A stretch of DNA of 64,000 nucleotides from positions 50,105 to 114,104 of the forward strand of contig NZ_JAHBYD010000017.1 in NCBI RefSeq assembly GCF_019636135.1. Reading direction: 5' to 3'. Made by a program: the position numbers and the translations under genes. Shown piece after piece: positions 23,249-32,012 of this stretch (the stretch's first letter is position 1; each line of letters opens with the position of its first letter). The notes under the pieces were generated by a model. It was not told where the DNA came from, ran no database searches, and saw only the letters and a program-made list of their open reading frames with translations. The DNA is from Phenylobacterium sp. (GTDB taxonomy: Bacteria > Pseudomonadota > Alphaproteobacteria > Caulobacterales > Caulobacteraceae).

Positions 23249-25044
23249 GACGCGCCTCCGTCCATGGGCCGGACCGTCACGACATTGAACATGCCGGCGT
23301 GCATGTGCATCAGCATGTGGCAGTGGAAGGCCCAGTCGCCGGGCGCGTCGGCGGTCAGGTCGAACGTCACCTTGCCCCCGGGCGCGACGTTTACCGTGTG
23401 CTTCAGCGGCTGATGCCCCGGGGGACCGCCGGTCACCAGTTCGAAGAAGTGGCCGTGCAGGTGGATGGGGTGGGCCATCATGGTGTCGTTCACCAGGGTC
23501 ACGCGCACCCGCTCATTCCGCTCGAAACGGATGGGTTCGACCAGTTCACTGAACTTCCGCCCGTCGAAGCCCCACATGAACCGCTCCATATTGCCGGTCA
23601 GGTGTATTTCCATGGTCCGCGACGGCGGGCGTTGGTCCTTGTTCGGCTGCAGCGACACCAGGTCGGTGTAGACGAGAACGCGGTGGTCGACGTTGGTCAG
23701 GCCGATCGGCCGCTCGCCGAGGCGGTTGGCGGGGGCCATGGCTATCGCGTCGACGCCCACGCCGACCGCCATATCCGGCGGGGCGTTCTCTGGATCGCGC
23801 ATGTTCATTCCGGCCATGGACATTCCGCCCATCTCGCCCGCCGGCGCCGCGCCTCCGTGGTCCATGCCGGCCATCGTGCCGTGGTCCATTCCGGACATGC
23901 CGCCCATTGAGCCGTGATCCATTCCGCCCATGCCCATGTCTCGCATGGTCAGGTTCGGGACCTCGCGCAGCGGCGGAACCTCGGCGGTCATGCCCAGGCG
24001 CGGCGCAAGGGTGGCGCGGCCCATCCCCGAGCGATCGATCGCCTCCGAGACGATGGTGTAGGCCCGGTCTTCAGTCGGCCGGACAATGACGTCGTAGGTT
24101 TCGGCGACCGAGATCTGGAACTCGTCGGTCTCGACCGGGCGGACGTTCTCGCCGTCGGCCTGCACCACGGTCATCGGCAAGCCGGGGATGCGGACGTTGA
24201 AGATCGACATGGCCGAGGCGTTGATGATGCGCAGCCGCACGCGCTCGCCGGGGCTGAAAAGGCCGGTCCAGTTCTCCTGCGGCCCGTGGCCGTTGATCAA
24301 ATAGGTATAGGTCGAGCCGCTGACGTCGAGGATGTCGCGCGGGTCCATCCGCATCTCACCCCACATGCGCCGCTCCTCCAGGCTCATGCGGTCGCTGCCG
24401 TTGATCAGACCGGCGAGCGTGGTGCGCTGCCGGTTGAAGTAGCCCGGGCTCTTCTTCAGCTTCTCCAGGATTTCGTGTGGGTGCATGAAGCTCCAGTCCG
24501 ACAGGACCAGCACATGCTCGCGGTCGTAGGCGACGGGATCAACGCCTGCCGGGTCGATGACGATCGGACCGTAGTGGCCCATCGCCTCCTGAAGATTCGA
24601 GTGGCTGTGGTACCAGAAGGTGCCTGACTGCTTGATCGGGAACTCATAGACGAAGGTTTCCCGCGGCTTGATGCCCGGGAAGCTGATGCCCGGGACGCCG
24701 TCCATCTGGAACGGCAGCAATAGGCCGTGCCAATGGATCGAAGTGTCCTCATCCAGCCCGTTGGTCACGGAGAGTCGCACGTTCTGTCCCTCGCGCAGGC
24801 GCAGCAAGGGCGCCGGGAGCACTCCGTTGATCGTCACGGCATGGCCGGTCCGCCCCCCGACCGTGAAGCGCGAGTGGCCGACTGTCAGGTCGATGTTGGG
24901 CCCACTCAGCGTCGGCAGGTCCGTTCTCAAGCCCGCCGTACCGGTCTGCGCCCAGGCCGGCAGAAGTCCCTGCAGGCCAAGCAGCCCGCCGCCAACGGCG
25001 GCGCCCCTGAGAAGCATTCGGCGATCGAAACTTGGCATGGGCAT
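23245..25044 (-). CDS. copA: Multicopper oxidase CopA (Cu resistance)
   Basis: A 599-residue periplasmic Cu(I) oxidase. I start it at the ATG at 25044 (GAGGAA 10 bases upstream); the Tat signal with RRMLLRGAAVGGGLLG follows at once. Copper-site motifs are visible: SIHWHGLL, TFWYHSHS, HPIHLHGHFFEL and the C-terminal WAFHCHMLMHMHAGMF. A Met/Asp/His-rich loop (MGGMDHG, SGMDHG, AGMDHG) near residues 370-420 is typical of CopA/PcoA and binds extra copper. Confidence 0.95.
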   Translation of the reverse strand: MPMPSFDRRMLLRGAAVGGGLLGLQGLLPAWAQTGTAGLRTDLPTLSGPNIDLTVGHSRFTVGGRTGHAVTINGVLPAPLLRLREGQNVRLSVTNGLDEDTSIHWHGLLLPFQMDGVPGISFPGIKPRETFVYEFPIKQSGTFWYHSHSNLQEAMGHYGPIVIDPAGVDPVAYDREHVLVLSDWSFMHPHEILEKLKKSPGYFNRQRTTLAGLINGSDRMSLEERRMWGEMRMDPRDILDVSGSTYTYLINGHGPQENWTGLFSPGERVRLRIINASAMSIFNVRIPGLPMTVVQADGENVRPVETDEFQISVAETYDVIVRPTEDRAYTIVSEAIDRSGMGRATLAPRLGMTAEVPPLREVPNLTMRDMGMGGMDHGSMGGMSGMDHGTMAGMDHGGAAPAGEMGGMSMAGMNMRDPENAPPDMAVGVGVDAIAMAPANRLGERPIGLTNVDHRVLVYTDLVSLQPNKDQRPPSRTMEIHLTGNMERFMWGFDGRKFSELVEPIRFERNERVRVTLVNDTMMAHPIHLHGHFFELVTGGPPGHQPLKHTVNVAPGGKVTFDLTADAPGDWAFHCHMLMHMHAGMFNVVTVRPMDGGAS

Positions 25045-25170
25045 AAGCGTGGGGTTCCTCGGACGCGTGTCGGCTTCTGGTTGACATACGCACGTCGGCG
25101 ACAACGCCCTTGCGTCAGGTCGCCACACCGCGAAAAAAGACGCTCTTCACCATCGGGCGAGACGAGGAGG

Positions 25171-25731
25171 TCAGGCGCTTCCGGGAACAGTCATGTCCTC
25201 TGCCAGCCGCTTGCGGGCGCGGGCGATCCGTGTCTCCACGGCCTTGGTCGTGACGCCCAGGATCGCCGCGATCTCGCCGTGCGAGCGACCTTCGAGCGTA
25301 GCGAGCAGGAGAGGGGCCTTGAGGCCGTCCGGCAGGCGGGTCAGCGCGCTGCGCAGCGCCTCGGCGCGACGGCGATCGTCGAGTCGGGCTTCGGGAGATG
25401 GCGTTTCCATCCGGACCGCTGACGCTTCGGGGGCGTCGAGGCCCATGACGCCGCGCACCACCCGACGCACCGCACGCCGACGGCTCCAGTCCCTGCATTT
25501 GTTGAGGGCGATCGACCGGAGCCACACGTCGAATGGGCGAGCCGGATCGTACCGCCGCAGGGCAAGCCAGGCGGCCGTGTACGTTTCCTGGAGCAGGTCA
25601 TGCGCCTCCGCTTCGTCGCCGACATAGCGCCTAACGAACCTGTAGAGATCGCCCTTGGTCGCCGCCATCAAGGCGCTGAAGGCGCCCCTGTCCCCGCCCG
25701 CCGCGCGCGCTTCAATGCTGTCGCCCTCCAC
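25171..25731 (-). CDS. ECF sigma factor, CnrH-like
   Basis: A 186-residue sigma factor with GTG start. Region 2 contains YRFVRRYVGDEAEAHDLLQETYTAAW; region 4 contains LPDGLKAPLLLATLEGRSHGEIAAILGVTTKAVETRIARARKRL. It is the third gene of a set whose order matches cnrYXH: small anti-sigma-like protein, periplasmic metal sensor, sigma factor. Probable targets are the neighbouring copper genes; the regulated promoter was not identified. Confidence 0.88.
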   Translation of the reverse strand: MEGDSIEARAAGGDRGAFSALMAATKGDLYRFVRRYVGDEAEAHDLLQETYTAAWLALRRYDPARPFDVWLRSIALNKCRDWSRRRAVRRVVRGVMGLDAPEASAVRMETPSPEARLDDRRRAEALRSALTRLPDGLKAPLLLATLEGRSHGEIAAILGVTTKAVETRIARARKRLAEDMTVPGSA

Positions 25732-25740
25732 GCGCCGCGC

Positions 25741-26181
25741 CTAGCCGGCGTCGGCACGCAGGGCGTCCACCACCGCGGCGTCGAAGACCTCGGCCTGCGC
25801 CGGGGTGAGCACCGACCGCATCTCGAAGACGTGGGCGATGGTCGCCTTCTGCAGATCGCCCATGGCCACGTGGAAGTGATCCACCGCCGCCTGCACCTGG
25901 GGCGTGTTCCCGTCGCTTGCGGCGATGGCGGCGGCGAGCTCGCGGTTGGCGGCTCGCACCTCCGCTTCCAGCCCGGGGCGACGCGCGGCGAAGCGCGCTT
26001 CGATCGCGTCCAGACGACCATCCTGTTCGGCGCTCAGGTTCAACTGCTCATGGACGACGCTATGCAGGCTCGGCGGCTGACGCTCGCGCATGACCCAGGT
26101 TGCGCTCACCCAGGTCGCCGCGCCGCTGGCGAGCGCCGCCAGCACGGCTGTCAGGGCGATCGATTTCCAGCGCGCTCTCAT
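25741..26181 (-). CDS. Periplasmic heavy-metal sensor, CnrX-like
   Basis: A 146-residue protein with an N-terminal membrane anchor (IALTAVLAALASGAATWVSATWV) and a helical periplasmic domain of the CnrX/ZraP type: LHSVVHEQLNLSAEQDGRLDAIEARF and a long alpha-helical hairpin. It begins inside the stop of the preceding small gene (ATGA). Metal binding in the periplasm would release the sigma factor from the anti-sigma protein. Two His before the helical hairpin are candidate ligands. Metal specificity cannot be read from the sequence. Confidence 0.85.
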   Translation of the reverse strand: MRARWKSIALTAVLAALASGAATWVSATWVMRERQPPSLHSVVHEQLNLSAEQDGRLDAIEARFAARRPGLEAEVRAANRELAAAIAASDGNTPQVQAAVDHFHVAMGDLQKATIAHVFEMRSVLTPAQAEVFDAAVVDALRADAG

Positions 26182-26459
26182 CCCCGGGCATCCAGTGGAC
26201 CAAGCGGCGACAGGCCCGCCGAGACGGTGAAGATGCGTAGCTCAGAGGGCTCAGGCCTGGGCGACGCCAGGAGGAGTAATCCACCGTTGGCCACGCCGAG
26301 CACGAGCGCCAGCCCCACGGCGGCGACCCGGACCTGTCCCATTGACGCCGATTCCCGGCGCATGGCGATCCGTGCCCAGACAACCTCTTCCAGGCCGTCC
26401 AGCCGCCCCGCGTCGTCAGGCCCCTCCGCCGCTATCAGTCGTTCGATCTCATCAGTCAT
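26178..26459 (-). CDS. Small membrane anti-sigma-like protein, CnrY analogue
   Basis: A 93-residue protein with a cytoplasmic N-terminus of about 45 residues (MTDEIERLIAAEGPDDAGRL...VVWARIAMRRES), one membrane segment (VAAVGLALVLGVANGGLLLL) and a short periplasmic tail. It is first in a three-gene set before a CnrX-like sensor and an ECF sigma factor, with 4-base overlap to the sensor. Size, topology and order match CnrY, the membrane anti-sigma factor; sequence identity alone would not prove it. Confidence 0.65.
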   Translation of the reverse strand: MTDEIERLIAAEGPDDAGRLDGLEEVVWARIAMRRESASMGQVRVAAVGLALVLGVANGGLLLLASPRPEPSELRIFTVSAGLSPLGPLDARG

Positions 26460-26587
26460 TGCGTACCTGCGTCACGCCCCCATTGCCATACGCGCCAAAT
26501 CGTCCGGCCCCTTGCGAGGGGACGAGAGGTCCGCCGCGTAGATACCAGAGAACGTCCGGGAGGACCCGCTCGTGTCGGGGAGGCGCT

Positions 26588-27739
26588 GTGAGCGAAAGGA
26601 CAGATCCGGCCGCGGGTCCGTTCCCGGACCGGCTCGATCCGCTGACGGGGGTGCGGTTCTTCCTCGCGCTCGGCGTGGTCCTGTTTCACTACCAGCTGCA
26701 ATGGACGTTGCCCGAAGGTGCCGCCGGACTGTTGAATCGGGCCCGTCTCGCGGTCGATATCTTCTTCATCCTGTCGGGGTTCATCCTCACCCATGTTTAC
26801 CTGCAAGGTGATCAGCCGGTGAACTACAGGCGGTTCATCGCGGCGCGGTTCGCGCGCATCTACCCGGCGCACCTTTTCATCCTGTTGGCGATGCTGTTGC
26901 TCGTGCTCGCCGCGCCGGTGTTGGGCATCGGCCTGGAGCCCGGGCGGTTCAACGCTGGGGATTTCCTGACCACCCTCTTTCTGGTGCAGGCCTGGTTCCC
27001 CCGAGACGGGATGGTCCTGTGGAACGGTCCCGCCTGGTCGCTGTCGGCCGAATGGTTCGTCTATCTCGCCTTTCCGGCCTACGCTGCGGTCGCCCTGCGA
27101 TTTCGAGAGCGGCCATGGATGCTCTTGGCGGGGGCGACAGGCCTGTTCATCCTGCTGGATGCAATCTACCGGCAGTGGTTCGGCTCGGTTTTGCCTCGGG
27201 CGGAAGACAATATGGGCGTCTTGCGCATTATTCCGGAGTTCCTGCTCGGGATTGGTCTCTATTATCTCGGAACGCGCTGGACGCCGTCCCCGCGCGTCGC
27301 GATCGTCGGCGCCGTCGGAGCCACCGCGCTGCTCTTGCTCGCCATGCAGATCGGGGCCGACGATCGTCTTATCGTAGCCGCTGCGGGACCTTTCGTTCTC
27401 GCCCTGGCGCTGCTCACCAAGGCCGGTGTCAGGACCTTCCTGTCGCACCCGATCATAATCTTCGCCGGTGAGGCCTCGTTCGCCCTCTACCTCGTCCATA
27501 TTCCGATCCTGATGGTCTGGCGCAATGCCGCCCAGGCCATCGGGGGCTGGCCGGCCGACTATCGAATGGGGCTTCTGGAACTGGCGGCGATGCTGGCGGT
27601 CACCCTCGCAGCGGCGGCGGCCATCTATGGTCTGGTCGAGCGACCGAGCCGCCAGTGGCTGAGGCGGAGGACCTTCGGCCGGGCGCCGGTCGTCGAAGCC
27701 AACCGCACCGTTCACAGCGATCAGGGAGAGCCCTTTTGA
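26588..27739 (+). CDS. Acyltransferase-3 family membrane protein
   Basis: A 383-residue polytopic protein. I choose the GTG at 26588 with GGGGAGG just upstream; longer in-frame extensions would run into the divergent promoter region. Family motifs include LDPLTGVRFFLALGVVLFHY with the conserved His, the VDIFFILSGFILTHVY segment, and about ten membrane helices. Such proteins acylate cell-surface sugars or lipids. It overlaps the DUF411 gene by 4 bases, which places a surface-modification enzyme in the metal island operon. Confidence 0.9.
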   Translation: MSERTDPAAGPFPDRLDPLTGVRFFLALGVVLFHYQLQWTLPEGAAGLLNRARLAVDIFFILSGFILTHVYLQGDQPVNYRRFIAARFARIYPAHLFILLAMLLLVLAAPVLGIGLEPGRFNAGDFLTTLFLVQAWFPRDGMVLWNGPAWSLSAEWFVYLAFPAYAAVALRFRERPWMLLAGATGLFILLDAIYRQWFGSVLPRAEDNMGVLRIIPEFLLGIGLYYLGTRWTPSPRVAIVGAVGATALLLLAMQIGADDRLIVAAAGPFVLALALLTKAGVRTFLSHPIIIFAGEASFALYLVHIPILMVWRNAAQAIGGWPADYRMGLLELAAMLAVTLAAAAAIYGLVERPSRQWLRRRTFGRAPVVEANRTVHSDQGEPF

Positions 27740-28212
27740 CCACCGCCTACCTCCACCGAAGGCTCTTTCTCGGCGCCGCCGTCAGTGTCGCACTGACCGG
27801 AACCGCGTGCGCCCAGACCCAGTCGTCGAGAACCCTCACGGTCTTCAAGACGCCGACCTGTGCGTGCTGCGACGCCTGGATCTCGCACATGCGGGAGGCC
27901 GGCTTCACCACGACCATCACCGTTCTGCCGAGCCTCCAATCCGTCCGCAGCAGCCGGGGGCTTCCGGACAGTCTGGCCTCCTGCCACACCGGGTTGGTTG
28001 ATGGCTATGTCGTAGAGGGCCATGTCCCGGCAGGGGACGTCATACGGTTGCTCGCCGAGCGGCCGGCAGCGCTCGGTCTCGCGGTGCCGGCCATGCCCCT
28101 TGGTTCGCCCGGCATGGAGACGCCGCAGGGACACAAGGACCCTTACGACACGCTGCTGGTGCTTCGCTCCGGCGCGACGCGGGTGTTCGCCCGTCACAAC
28201 CCGCCCACCTGA
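27736..28212 (+). CDS. DUF411 metal-binding periplasmic protein
   Basis: A 158-residue secreted protein with TTG start overlapping the previous stop (TTGA) and GGGAGAG 6 bases upstream. A twin-arginine-like or Sec signal (HRRLFLGAAVSVALTG) precedes the DUF411 domain, with TPTCACCDAWISHM and SCHTGLVDGYVVEGHVP. Cys pairs in this family are thought to bind copper or silver. It is commonly encoded in copper resistance islands, as here. Exact role unknown. Confidence 0.88.
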   Translation: MTTAYLHRRLFLGAAVSVALTGTACAQTQSSRTLTVFKTPTCACCDAWISHMREAGFTTTITVLPSLQSVRSSRGLPDSLASCHTGLVDGYVVEGHVPAGDVIRLLAERPAALGLAVPAMPLGSPGMETPQGHKDPYDTLLVLRSGATRVFARHNPPT

Positions 28213-28252
28213 CCTGACCCTGTCTCACCTGATTCATAAGCCGGAGCCCATC

Positions 28253-28744
28253 ATGTCCCCCAAACCTCTCGTTCTCGCCCTCTCTCTCGCCGTCCTGTCG
28301 GTGACGCCCGCCGTCGCGCAGGACCATTCCCACGGCCATGCCCAGACCGCGGGGTCGATCAGCGCGGAAGCGACGGACGCGGCCACGACCGTCGATGCCT
28401 TCCATGCCGCGCTCAAGGACGGCGACACCTCCGCCGCCCTGTCGCTTCTGGCCCCGGACGTGATGATCTTTGAAGAGGGCGGAGCGGAGCGCTCGCGCGA
28501 CGAATACGCCTCCCACCATCTTGCGTCGGACGCCGCCTTTGCGGCCGCGTCGGACGCTACCGTAAGCCGCAGATCCGGCTGGGCGGACGGCGATGTGGCC
28601 TGGATCACCAGCGAAGGCCGCACCACCGGTCAGTTCAACGGACGCGCCGTGGACCGTCTGACAACGGAAACCATGGTGCTGAAGCGCCACGCGGACGGCT
28701 GGCGCATCCATCACATTCACTGGTCCTCGCGCGCTCCGCGGTAG
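28253..28744 (+). CDS. Secreted SnoaL/NTF2-like protein
   Basis: A 163-residue protein with signal peptide (ending TPAVAQ), a short His-rich mature N-terminus (DHSHGHAQ) and an NTF2-like fold: VDAFHAALKDGDTSAALSLLAPDVMIFEEGG, then a C-terminal GWRIHHIHWSSR. Proteins of this type are found in copper islands but have no defined biochemical role. The His-rich start could bind metal. It is 40 bases downstream of the DUF411 gene and probably cotranscribed. Confidence 0.8.
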   Translation: MSPKPLVLALSLAVLSVTPAVAQDHSHGHAQTAGSISAEATDAATTVDAFHAALKDGDTSAALSLLAPDVMIFEEGGAERSRDEYASHHLASDAAFAAASDATVSRRSGWADGDVAWITSEGRTTGQFNGRAVDRLTTETMVLKRHADGWRIHHIHWSSRAPR

Positions 28745-28865
28745 GCCGCCTCTCCGGTTTGAACGCATCAGTGGGAAAGCGCGTGGCGTTCAGACCGTAT
28801 ATGTTCGCTTAAGCCGGGATCCGGGACGCCCGAGGGTCGGACGTGACAAGCTCTCTCGGAGAAGG

Positions 28866-28886
28866 GCGCCGCGACCGCAGCGGCGC
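28866..28886. terminator. Hairpin between convergent genes
   Basis: A 7-base-pair GC stem (GCGCCGC / GCGGCGC) with a 7-base loop lies between the NTF2-like gene (plus) and copD (minus). It lacks a clear T-run on either strand, so termination is only suggested. Confidence 0.35.
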
Positions 28887-28915
28887 TCCGCTCCGCGGGC
28901 CCCTTGATCGTCGGC

Positions 28916-29830
28916 TCACGTCGCGATCGGCGGAGGGAGGGTGCCCATAAGCGCGACGACGGCGAGGACGACGAGCCCGAGGGCCGTCTCCGTGACGATA
29001 CTGCGCCGCAGCCGTCGAACCGCCGAGATCGACTGTCCCGGGTGCTCCAGCTCCAGACGTAGGGAGGGTGTCAGGCGGAAACGGTTGTCCGCCGCCAGGC
29101 CCAGCATCAGCACGAAGAGCGCCAGCTTGGCGATCAGAAGCTGTCCGTAGAGGCTTTCGCCAAGGTTCCAGATACGCTCCGGTCCGATGAGGAACCAGCT
29201 GTTCGCGAGACCGGTGGCCACGAGCAGGGCTACGGCGAGCGTGCCGAGGCCCGAGAACCCATACAGGGCGCGGTGGAGGATTTCGTCGTCGACCCCCGGG
29301 CGGCGCCGCAACAGGATCGTCAGCGCCACCAGAGCGCCAAGCCAAAGGGCAGCACCGACGGAATGGACGATGTCAGAGGCGAGGTGGACCAGGCCCTCGG
29401 AGCCTTCTGTCGCCGCGCCGTGGCCTGTCCAAGCGAAGCTCGCGACCACGATGAGCCCGAGGCCTAGCGAGAGGCTCCAGGCCGTCTTGCCCGGTCTCAA
29501 GGCCAGGACCGCGACGACGGCCGCGAGGGCGAGGGCGGCTCGGGCGACCATGGCCTTCCCCAAGGCCGTGCCGGTGACCATGAAAGACAGCGACGCAGGC
29601 TTGGTGGCTTCCGCCAGCGAGCCCGCCATGACCGCTGTCTGTGCAAGTAGCGCCAGGAGCGCGCTCGCGACGACCACCAAACCTGACCCTATCAGGAGCC
29701 CTCGCGACCAGGTGAGATCAACGCCGTCGGCGGGCCTGAAGGTGTAGAGCAGGAACAACGGCGTCCCGAGAAGGACGACGGCCCCGGCGTACTGGAGCCA
29801 CCGGAGCGCGACGACCGCGATCTCGAGCAC
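28916..29830 (-). CDS. copD: Copper homeostasis membrane protein CopD
   Basis: A 304-residue integral membrane protein with eight predicted helices; GTG start. Family features include the N-terminal LEIAVVALRWLQYAGAVVLLGTPLF and the SFAWTGHGAA and SDIVHSVGAALWLGALVAL segments with conserved His. CopD works with CopC, probably in copper transfer across the inner membrane. It follows copC by 4 bases on the same strand. Confidence 0.92.
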   Translation of the reverse strand: MLEIAVVALRWLQYAGAVVLLGTPLFLLYTFRPADGVDLTWSRGLLIGSGLVVVASALLALLAQTAVMAGSLAEATKPASLSFMVTGTALGKAMVARAALALAAVVAVLALRPGKTAWSLSLGLGLIVVASFAWTGHGAATEGSEGLVHLASDIVHSVGAALWLGALVALTILLRRRPGVDDEILHRALYGFSGLGTLAVALLVATGLANSWFLIGPERIWNLGESLYGQLLIAKLALFVLMLGLAADNRFRLTPSLRLELEHPGQSISAVRRLRRSIVTETALGLVVLAVVALMGTLPPPIAT

Positions 29831-29834
29831 GGCG

Positions 29835-30197
29835 TCAGCGCACCGTGAAGGTGTACGAGCCGGTCATGCGGTGACCGTCGCTCGAGGCGATGCGCCAGTC
29901 GATGCGATAGGCGCCGGCAGTCAGCAGTCGCGTCAGAGTCCCGGTCAGGGTCTTGCCGTCTTCAGCGACCGAAGTGCGGATCGCGAGCTTCTCGCCGGCC
30001 GAGTTGACCACGTCGAAACCGGAGAACGCAGGCACAGAGCGCTCGCTGAAGGTCAAGGTCAGCGTGCGGGTCGCACCGACTGTGGCGTTCGGCGCGGGCG
30101 TGGCGCTGACAAGACGAGCGTGAGCTGCTGCAGGTCCTGCGGCGAGGACGACCGCGGCCGCCAGGGCGACATAGGGAACGGGGTTAAACGCACGCAT
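29835..30197 (-). CDS. copC: Periplasmic copper-binding protein CopC
   Basis: A 120-residue classical CopC. A signal peptide ends AAAHARLV, leaving the conserved N-terminal His of the mature protein that ligates Cu(II). The beta-sandwich then runs through SATPAPNATVGATRTLTLTFSE and ends with IASSDGHRMTGSYTFTV. It pairs with CopD downstream. This is a second CopC-domain protein in the island, and the more canonical one. Confidence 0.93.
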   Translation of the reverse strand: MRAFNPVPYVALAAAVVLAAGPAAAHARLVSATPAPNATVGATRTLTLTFSERSVPAFSGFDVVNSAGEKLAIRTSVAEDGKTLTGTLTRLLTAGAYRIDWRIASSDGHRMTGSYTFTVR

Positions 30198-30396
30198 ACT
30201 GGGTCTCCTGGCGATTGGCCGGTCCGGCTTTCGACTAGTCTACGCGGCGCGTCGACTTTCCCCTCGTCAACGGCGGCCGACGCTGGCCGACCTCACGCCT
30301 TGAAACCGACGACAACACTGGGGCGGCGTGGGAAGCCTCGTCGAACGGGAATGGCGAGTTGGCGAGGCCAGCGGACGCGTCCCGCCGGAAAGGCCG

Positions 30397-30843
30397 TCAA
30401 AGCCGATCCTGAATGGCCTGCATCTGTCGGATCTCGCGCTTCTGGGCCTCGACGATCTCTGCGCACAGCGCGACCAGTTCCGGGTCGCTCAGCTTGGCCT
30501 TGCCGCACATCAGGATCGCGCCGGAGTGGTGGGGGATCATTCCTCGAATGAGTTCCTTGTCGCCGATCGCCGCCTGGGTGCGCATGGCGTAGAAGCTGCC
30601 CGCGAAGATGACCACCGAGGCCAGCCCAATGGCGAGGTTGAGCCGATTGTTCGGGTACATCTCGCGCATCAGAACCAGCATGAGGACAGCCATCGGCGCG
30701 ACCATCATCAGCGTCATGTAGAGATTGTTCAGATTGAAGTTGAAGTGATCAAGCGTCGCGATCATCGTGAACATCACCAAATACATGATGATGAAGTGGA
30801 CGATGAGTTCAATCGCGAGGTTGCGATAGCTCTTGTCGTGCAT
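30397..30843 (-). CDS. Membrane protein with DUF305-type C-terminus
   Basis: A 148-residue protein starting at the ATG at 30843 (GGGAG upstream). Three membrane segments (LAIELIVHFIIMYLVMFTMIA, YMTLMMVAPMAVLMLVLM, IGLASVVIFAGSFYAM) precede a DUF305-like helical part with IPHHSGAILMCGKAKLSD. The HH and Met residues may bind metal. Such proteins accompany copper and mercury islands. Function unknown. Confidence 0.8.
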   Translation of the reverse strand: MHDKSYRNLAIELIVHFIIMYLVMFTMIATLDHFNFNLNNLYMTLMMVAPMAVLMLVLMREMYPNNRLNLAIGLASVVIFAGSFYAMRTQAAIGDKELIRGMIPHHSGAILMCGKAKLSDPELVALCAEIVEAQKREIRQMQAIQDRL

Positions 30844-30938
30844 GAGGGACTCCCGCCGGCGGACAGACGCCGACGATCGACGCCGTTCAAAAGCAGATAC
30901 GCGCGGGCGGACCAGTCCCCGCGCGCAATCGTGCCGCA

Positions 30939-31382
30939 TCAGGCTCCGGGCTGGACCGAACCCGAAGCGGGGGTTGCTGCGGCGGACCGATGTTGCGCGA
31001 CCCACTGCTCCAGTGCCGTAATCTCCTGGCGCTGCATCGTAATCGTCTTTTCGGCCATCTCGCGGAGCGCAGCGTCCGGGTTCTCGCGCATCAGGACCTC
31101 CGACATGGCGATGGCGCCCCGGTGGTGCTCGATCATCTTCAGGGCATAGGTCTCCTGCGGGTCCGCGCCGTGCGCCTGCATCATGGCCTGATGCATCTGC
31201 TGTTCGGAGGCGGAATAGGGCGTCTCGGGCCCCGCCATCGGCTGGACCGCCGGAGCGCTGTGTTCGGCCGCCGACCCCGAGTCGGCCGTCGCGGTTTTAT
31301 CGGCCTGTCCCGCAGGATTGCACGCGGTCAGGAGCACTGACAGGGCGGCGGTGGCCAGACCGGCGTTCAGCTTGATCGACAT
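30939..31382 (-). CDS. DUF305 lipoprotein
   Basis: A 147-residue lipoprotein (lipobox LLTAC, Cys21) with a Ser/Ala/Thr linker and a DUF305 four-helix part: QMHQAMMQAHGADPQETYALKMIEHHRGAIAMSEVLM. The EHHRGAI motif is the family signature. Related proteins are ferritin-like and associated with metal stress. The gene is next to another DUF305 gene at 30397, with the same orientation. Confidence 0.88.
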   Translation of the reverse strand: MSIKLNAGLATAALSVLLTACNPAGQADKTATADSGSAAEHSAPAVQPMAGPETPYSASEQQMHQAMMQAHGADPQETYALKMIEHHRGAIAMSEVLMRENPDAALREMAEKTITMQRQEITALEQWVAQHRSAAATPASGSVQPGA

Positions 31383-31530
31383 CTTCGTTCTCCGGAAGTG
31401 ATGATCAACGAACAGTTCTGGAAACGGGACGTTCCGGTCCTCCCGCTTCGCGGCTACGCAGTCGGGTTGTTTTTCCCAGGCGGGACGGCTGCCAACCCTC
31501 TCACCCCGTTCGCCAAGACAGGGCAGGATT

Positions 31531-31944
31531 TCAAACCTCTTCACCCTGAAAGGCCGAAATGATCGGACACGGTCCGCTGTCGTTCGCCGCGCAAGCGCTC
31601 GCCAGTCGGCGCAACGCCGCTCTCGCCCCCTCAAGATCGGAGATGGTTCGATCCAGCGCCTCCAGCCTCTCCGCGGCCAACGCACGGGCGCGCGTGCGAT
31701 CTTCGCCAGCGTCGAGCGATAACAACTCTTTGATCTGCTCGAGGGTGAAGCCCGCCGTCTGTGCGGAGCGAATGAACCTCAGCTGGCGCACGTCCTCCTC
31801 GCCATAGCGTCGAACGCCCGCGCCGGCGCCATCACGCGACCATCTGTCGGGCGTCGAAAGCAATCCGCGACGCTGATAAAAGCGGACAGTCTCCACCCCG
31901 ACGCCGCCGTCTCGCGCCAACCCTGCGATCGTCCGAACGTTCAT
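31531..31944 (-). CDS. MerR-family metal regulator (mer-like DNA domain, CueR-like loop)
   Basis: A 137-residue regulator. The DNA-binding half is very like MerR of mercury operons (GVGVETVRFYQRRGLL, RRYGEEDVRQLRFIRSAQTAGFTLEQIKELL). The metal loop differs: it has two Cys with seven residues between them (CAANDSGPC followed by PIISAF), as in CueR, and the Cys that MerR uses from the long dimer helix is replaced (GEDRTRA). It is divergent from a glutaredoxin-MauE gene, with a mer-like operator between. I infer sensing of a soft monovalent ion (Cu, Ag or Au) or Hg in a different mode. Confidence 0.88.
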   Translation of the reverse strand: MNVRTIAGLARDGGVGVETVRFYQRRGLLSTPDRWSRDGAGAGVRRYGEEDVRQLRFIRSAQTAGFTLEQIKELLSLDAGEDRTRARALAAERLEALDRTISDLEGARAALRRLASACAANDSGPCPIISAFQGEEV

Positions 31945-31946
31945 GC

Positions 31947-31977
31947 TTGACTCCGTATCTAGGTACGGAACTTAAGA
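31947..31977 (+). promoter_or_regulatory. MerR-type promoter with 19-bp spacer
   Basis: TTGACT (31947-31952) and TTAAGA (31972-31977) are separated by 19 bp. The spacer carries the dyad CCGTA-N6-TACGG (31953-31968). This over-long spacer and dyad are the hallmark of MerR-activated promoters, and the sequence closely resembles the classical mer operator. It drives the glutaredoxin-MauE gene and overlaps the MerR gene leader. Confidence 0.85.
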
Positions 31978-32012
31978 GCTGCAGCTCGGATTAGAAGATC
32001 AAGGAGCCTGCA

